DNA of 64,000 nucleotides. Origin: Sporomusaceae bacterium FL31 (GTDB lineage: Bacteria > Bacillota > Negativicutes > DSM-1736 > Dendrosporobacteraceae). The notes under the pieces were generated by a model. It did not search any database, was not told where the DNA came from, and saw only the letters and a list, made by a program, of their open reading frames with translations. The first letter of the stretch is position 1. Every line of letters starts with the position of its first letter. Below are positions 61,457 through 64,000 of this stretch, piece after piece. A program made the translations under genes and the position numbers. The DNA lies in assembly GCA_003990955.1 (NCBI GenBank), contig BIFV01000005.1, positions 186,001-250,000 on the forward strand, given 5' to 3'.

Positions 61457-62330
61457 AATTTTCAGGATAGTTTTTCATGTTGTCGACCGCCCAAGTACGC
61501 CATGCTGAATCAAAGTCTGCATAGTCCATATCAAGAGATTGACTAATGGCTTTTTCAAGACTTTGCCCAGTTTTCAAAGCACTAATCACCTGTTTGAGTT
61601 TACTCTCACCATGCACTTCAGCAATATAGCGAATAGCAGCCAGCGATTGGCGATAGGCCAAGGACTGATTATCAAGGTTATCAAAGTCGCCGCTTAATTG
61701 TTCCATAGTATACAACTGCTGATGGAAGGTATTGCTCGGAACAACCCATTCATAATGGTTAACCTTATATTCAACATATTGTGCCAATCCTTCAGTAAAC
61801 CAGCGTGGATAATTACCATTGGTAATGTGGTCAAATACCAAATGAGTAAATTCATGAACCATTGGCCCTGTTTGAATAAATTCGCTGACCGTATCCCCGT
61901 CTTTCATCCAAGCTTGGGGAGAAAGCAGCTGAATGACGCCACCCCAGTATACACCCATAGCACTTTCATTATTAGACCAGCCAAATGCTTTGCGCAATTC
62001 ATTTTTATCGGGATAAACCACAATAACGGTTTTTGCTTTAGGTTCATAACCCAATTCACTGGTAACCGGACGATAAGCCTGTTCGGCTGCTTGCGCAATC
62101 ATATCCAAGCTGCCGGCATCGCCAGGCGTATATTTAATAATGAAATGCTGTGTTTCATATTCGCTCATATTACGGGTCTCATAGCTAAGTTTAGCTTGCG
62201 CCCCTTGCCGAACCAGCGGATACAGCCACATCTGAGGCCGTGCCGGTACTAGTACAAATAATAATACGACAGCGATTAGCACGACCACTCCTGTGACCAT
62301 AGTCACATCGTTTTGATTGATAAGTTTCAT
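61455..62330 (-). CDS. Membrane-anchored peptidase MA family metallohydrolase
   Basis: A 291-residue protein with one N-terminal membrane segment (about residues 12-32) and an extracytoplasmic gluzincin-like domain. GPMVHEFTHLVFDH holds the HExxH zinc motif, and RWFTEGLAQYVEY supplies the third ligand glutamate downstream. Helical C-terminal region with DSAWRTWAVDNM. Substrate unknown; envelope protein processing is possible. I start at ATG 62330 with AGAGGAG about 11 bases upstream; the frame extends to 62429 without a site. Confidence 0.85.
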   Translation of the reverse strand: MKLINQNDVTMVTGVVVLIAVVLLFVLVPARPQMWLYPLVRQGAQAKLSYETRNMSEYETQHFIIKYTPGDAGSLDMIAQAAEQAYRPVTSELGYEPKAKTVIVVYPDKNELRKAFGWSNNESAMGVYWGGVIQLLSPQAWMKDGDTVSEFIQTGPMVHEFTHLVFDHITNGNYPRWFTEGLAQYVEYKVNHYEWVVPSNTFHQQLYTMEQLSGDFDNLDNQSLAYRQSLAAIRYIAEVHGESKLKQVISALKTGQSLEKAISQSLDMDYADFDSAWRTWAVDNMKNYPEN

Positions 62331-62464
62331 AACGGCACATCTCCTCTCTAAGAGAATAAAAGGCCCATCTGCACGCGGCATCTGAACCTTTTCAAAGTTA
62401 ATATTTATTGGATTCTTATTATAACACACCTGAGAGGGGTAAGCCTATCGGTATTTTATGTAAA

Positions 62465-63109
62465 CTAACTACAGGAGACTATGGTTACACCCGCACTCGT
62501 TCCCAGCCTGGTAGCTCCAGCCTCAATCATAGCCTCAGCTTGCTCACGTGTACGGATTCCACCGGATGCCTTAATCCCTAATTGATTGCCAACAACTGCT
62601 TTAAACAATTGGATATCAGCAATAGTGGCACCACCCGGGCCGAATCCTGTCGATGTTTTGACATAAGCAGCACCGCCTGTCAGCACGGCCTGACAAGCCA
62701 ATCTTTTTTCATCATCCGTTAACAAACCTGTTTCGATAATCACTTTGACCTTACTATCGCCTGCAGCTTCTACGACTTGCCGAATATCATCAGTTACGGC
62801 TTCCCATAAGCCAAGCTTTGCAGCGCCAATGTTCATCACCATATCCAATTCATCAGCTTTGCGCAAAACAGCTTCCCGGGCTTCAAAAGCTTTCACTGTA
62901 GAGAGTGTTGCCCCCAAAGGAAAACCAATTACAGTTGCCACTTTCACGCCTGATCCGGCCAAAAGATGGGCAGCCAGATCAACATAGCATGGATTTACGC
63001 AGACTGAGGCAAACTGATATTGCCTGGCTTCTGCACAGAGATTTTTTATCAGTTCAATCGTTGCATCAGGTTTGAGAATTGTATGGTCAATATATTGATT
63101 TAACAACAT
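62465..63109 (-). CDS. deoC: Deoxyribose-phosphate aldolase
   Basis: A 214-residue class I aldolase that cleaves 2-deoxyribose-5-phosphate in nucleoside salvage. The Schiff-base lysine lies in AAYVKTSTGFGPGGAT, the second conserved lysine in LGIKASGGIRT, and the N-terminal IDHTILKPDAT and FPLGA motifs are intact. AAGGAGG site before ATG 63109. Not next to other deo genes. Confidence 0.97.
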   Translation of the reverse strand: MLLNQYIDHTILKPDATIELIKNLCAEARQYQFASVCVNPCYVDLAAHLLAGSGVKVATVIGFPLGATLSTVKAFEAREAVLRKADELDMVMNIGAAKLGLWEAVTDDIRQVVEAAGDSKVKVIIETGLLTDDEKRLACQAVLTGGAAYVKTSTGFGPGGATIADIQLFKAVVGNQLGIKASGGIRTREQAEAMIEAGATRLGTSAGVTIVSCS

Positions 63110-63212
63110 GGTGATTCCTCCTTATGTAGACCAAATGGTTATACACTATGATAATTCTAGATTTGTAAGACCAATCCTTTAGCTGCTATTCCCTCCACTA
63201 CTATTCACAATA

Positions 63213-63242
63213 AAAAAAGCTGTACAGCTCAAGCTGTACAGC
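63213..63242 (-). terminator. Intrinsic terminator of the PerR-like gene
   Basis: GCTGTACAGC (63219-63228) and GCTGTACAGC (63233-63242), each also self-complementary, followed on the minus strand by T7. Confidence 0.92.
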
Positions 63243-63264
63243 CCATACATGACCTAGTATAAAA

Positions 63265-63696
63265 TTAGTGACTTTTTTCAGAAGCTTGACAAGCTGGACA
63301 AACGCCATAGAAATAAAATTGTTGACCAGTCAAACGATACGTTGTTTTACTGGAGACATCGTCAATAAAATCGTTGGAGTCAATATTCTCAAGATCATCA
63401 ACCCGCCCGCAGCTCATGCAGCGAATATGGGGATGATTCTGAGTGACGGCATCATAGCGGAAACTATCTTCACCTACATTTAGAATCTGCACTAAGCCAA
63501 TCTCTTTAAGAATCTCAATGGTTTTATAAACTGTTGCTAAGCTCATTGTTGGATAATGCGGCTGAAGTTCATTGAAAATCATCTCTGCACTAGGATGAGC
63601 TTTGGTTGCGGATAACACACTATAGATAGCCAGACGCTGAGGAGTCACTTTAAAGCCTTTGTCTCTAAGCAACGCTGTTACATTTTGTTCTTCCAT
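63265..63696 (-). CDS. perR: Fur-family regulator, PerR-like
   Basis: A 143-residue metalloregulator. The winged helix (FKVTPQRLAIYSVLSATKAHPSA, TMSLATVYKTIEIL) precedes the dimer domain with structural zinc cysteines Cys93/Cys96 and Cys133/Cys136. The regulatory metal residues align with B. subtilis PerR at a constant offset: His34, Asp82, His88, His90 and Asp101 (for His37, Asp85, His91, His93, Asp104), favouring PerR over Fur. ATG 63696 is preceded by a weak GTGGGTG site. Upstream, TAAGTTAAACTTA (63744-63756) and AATAATTATT (63786-63795) are possible autoregulatory dyads. The ahpCF operon here is a likely target. Confidence 0.85.
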   Translation of the reverse strand: MEEQNVTALLRDKGFKVTPQRLAIYSVLSATKAHPSAEMIFNELQPHYPTMSLATVYKTIEILKEIGLVQILNVGEDSFRYDAVTQNHPHIRCMSCGRVDDLENIDSNDFIDDVSSKTTYRLTGQQFYFYGVCPACQASEKSH

Positions 63697-63940
63697 GACT
63701 AACACCCACTTTACATTTTAATACTCTCAAAATTCGCAAAGTCTAAGTTAAACTTAAGATTAATTCCGAGATATAAGTTATAGAAAATAATTATTACTAA
63801 ATAGTTTCGTTTTAATTTTACTTAATTTGAGAATGAATGTCAAGACTTATAAAATAAGATGTCAACCATTTTCAGAAAAAATTTATTTATATACTAAATT
63901 TTTATTAAGACAATAAAAATACTGATTTCATATTAAGGAA

Positions 63941-63973
63941 AAACTCGTGAGACATAGTCAGTCTCACGAGTTT
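63941..63973. terminator. Terminator near the right edge
   Basis: AAACTCGTGAGAC (63941-63953) and GTCTCACGAGTTT (63961-63973) with flanking A- and T-runs. It probably ends a gene to the right of the window. The stretch 63806-63940 between it and the perR promoter region is very AT-rich and holds no gene. Confidence 0.88.
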
Positions 63974-64000
63974 TTTACTATTGCATTTGTTGATTTCCTT

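Noticed and set aside
61698..62252. 184-codon plus-strand frame opposite the M-A family peptidase gene
   Set aside because: Shadow frame; the minus-strand protein has membrane anchor, HExxH and synteny of start signals.
1..64000. tRNA, rRNA, insertion sequences, prophage, replication origin
   Set aside because: No tRNA-like TTCGA arms with CCA ends in suitable context, no rRNA sequence, no transposase or integrase gene, and no DnaA-box cluster were seen by eye; a tRNAscan or HMM run would be decisive.

Overview
The window looks like a chromosomal segment of a spore-forming Negativicute (Bacillota with an outer membrane), most likely of the Sporomusaceae and Pelosinus-like. This is an inference from gene content. 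A collagen-like adhesin ends in a YadA-type outer-membrane anchor, which needs a diderm cell. At the same time the gene set, the strong AGGAGG ribosome sites, a T-box leader, a ykkC (guanidine-I) riboswitch and the walJ-htrA-rlmH order are typical of Bacillota. I saw no rRNA, tRNA, CRISPR array, intact insertion sequence or prophage.

1-16 kb: a guanine deaminase cut by the left edge, an orphan HlyD-type adaptor, an M23 peptidase, a DUF3231 protein, an ArsC/Spx-like protein, an orphan radical SAM/SPASM protein, YjdM, a BBE-type flavoprotein, the collagen-like trimeric autotransporter, a DbpA-type RNA helicase, an exported propeller protein, an AsmA-like protein and an HpcH/HpaI aldolase. 16.5-23 kb: an Lsa-type ABC-F ribosome-protection gene with a complete-looking attenuator, a T-box-controlled 2-isopropylmalate synthase fused to an AraC helix-turn-helix, an XRE regulator fused to a complete desulfoferrodoxin, and a soluble chemotaxis-type transducer.

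23-30 kb: a peptidoglycan-recycling module, murP-mupG-murQ-crr-nagA in one orientation, with a divergent BadF-type amino-sugar kinase. MurP and the separate IIA import and phosphorylate MurNAc or MurNAc-GlcNAc, MupG splits the disaccharide phosphate, MurQ makes GlcNAc-6-P, NagA deacetylates it, and the kinase can rescue free GlcNAc. 30-39 kb: purB, ahpC-ahpF under Fur-type boxes, a cation exporter, acetyltransferases, an Asp/Glu racemase divergent from a LysR gene, and an FMN alpha-hydroxy-acid dehydrogenase with an N-terminal cysteine cluster.

39.5-43 kb: a compact three-gene unit (a protein of 22-residue repeats, a MoxR-type AAA ATPase and a DUF2201 metallopeptidase/VWA protein) bounded by terminators. 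With the guanidine riboswitch unit at 51.9-52.4 kb, it is the best candidate here for poorly described biology. 43-56 kb: map, murI, acetyltransferase, mpg, an exported duplicated protein, a zinc ribbon, tautomerase with an MFS exporter and LysR, a flavin reductase, the riboswitch-controlled small membrane protein, a marR/MFS drug-efflux pair, a BFD-like ferredoxin and an XRE/DUF2975 pair. 56-64 kb: peroxiredoxin, the rlmH-htrA-walJ-phosphohexomutase block, a small basic protein with two in-frame starts, an M-A family peptidase, deoC and a PerR-like regulator.

Genes are mostly on the minus strand, in short transcription units closed by clear hairpin terminators. Several of these hairpins belong to one repeated sequence family.
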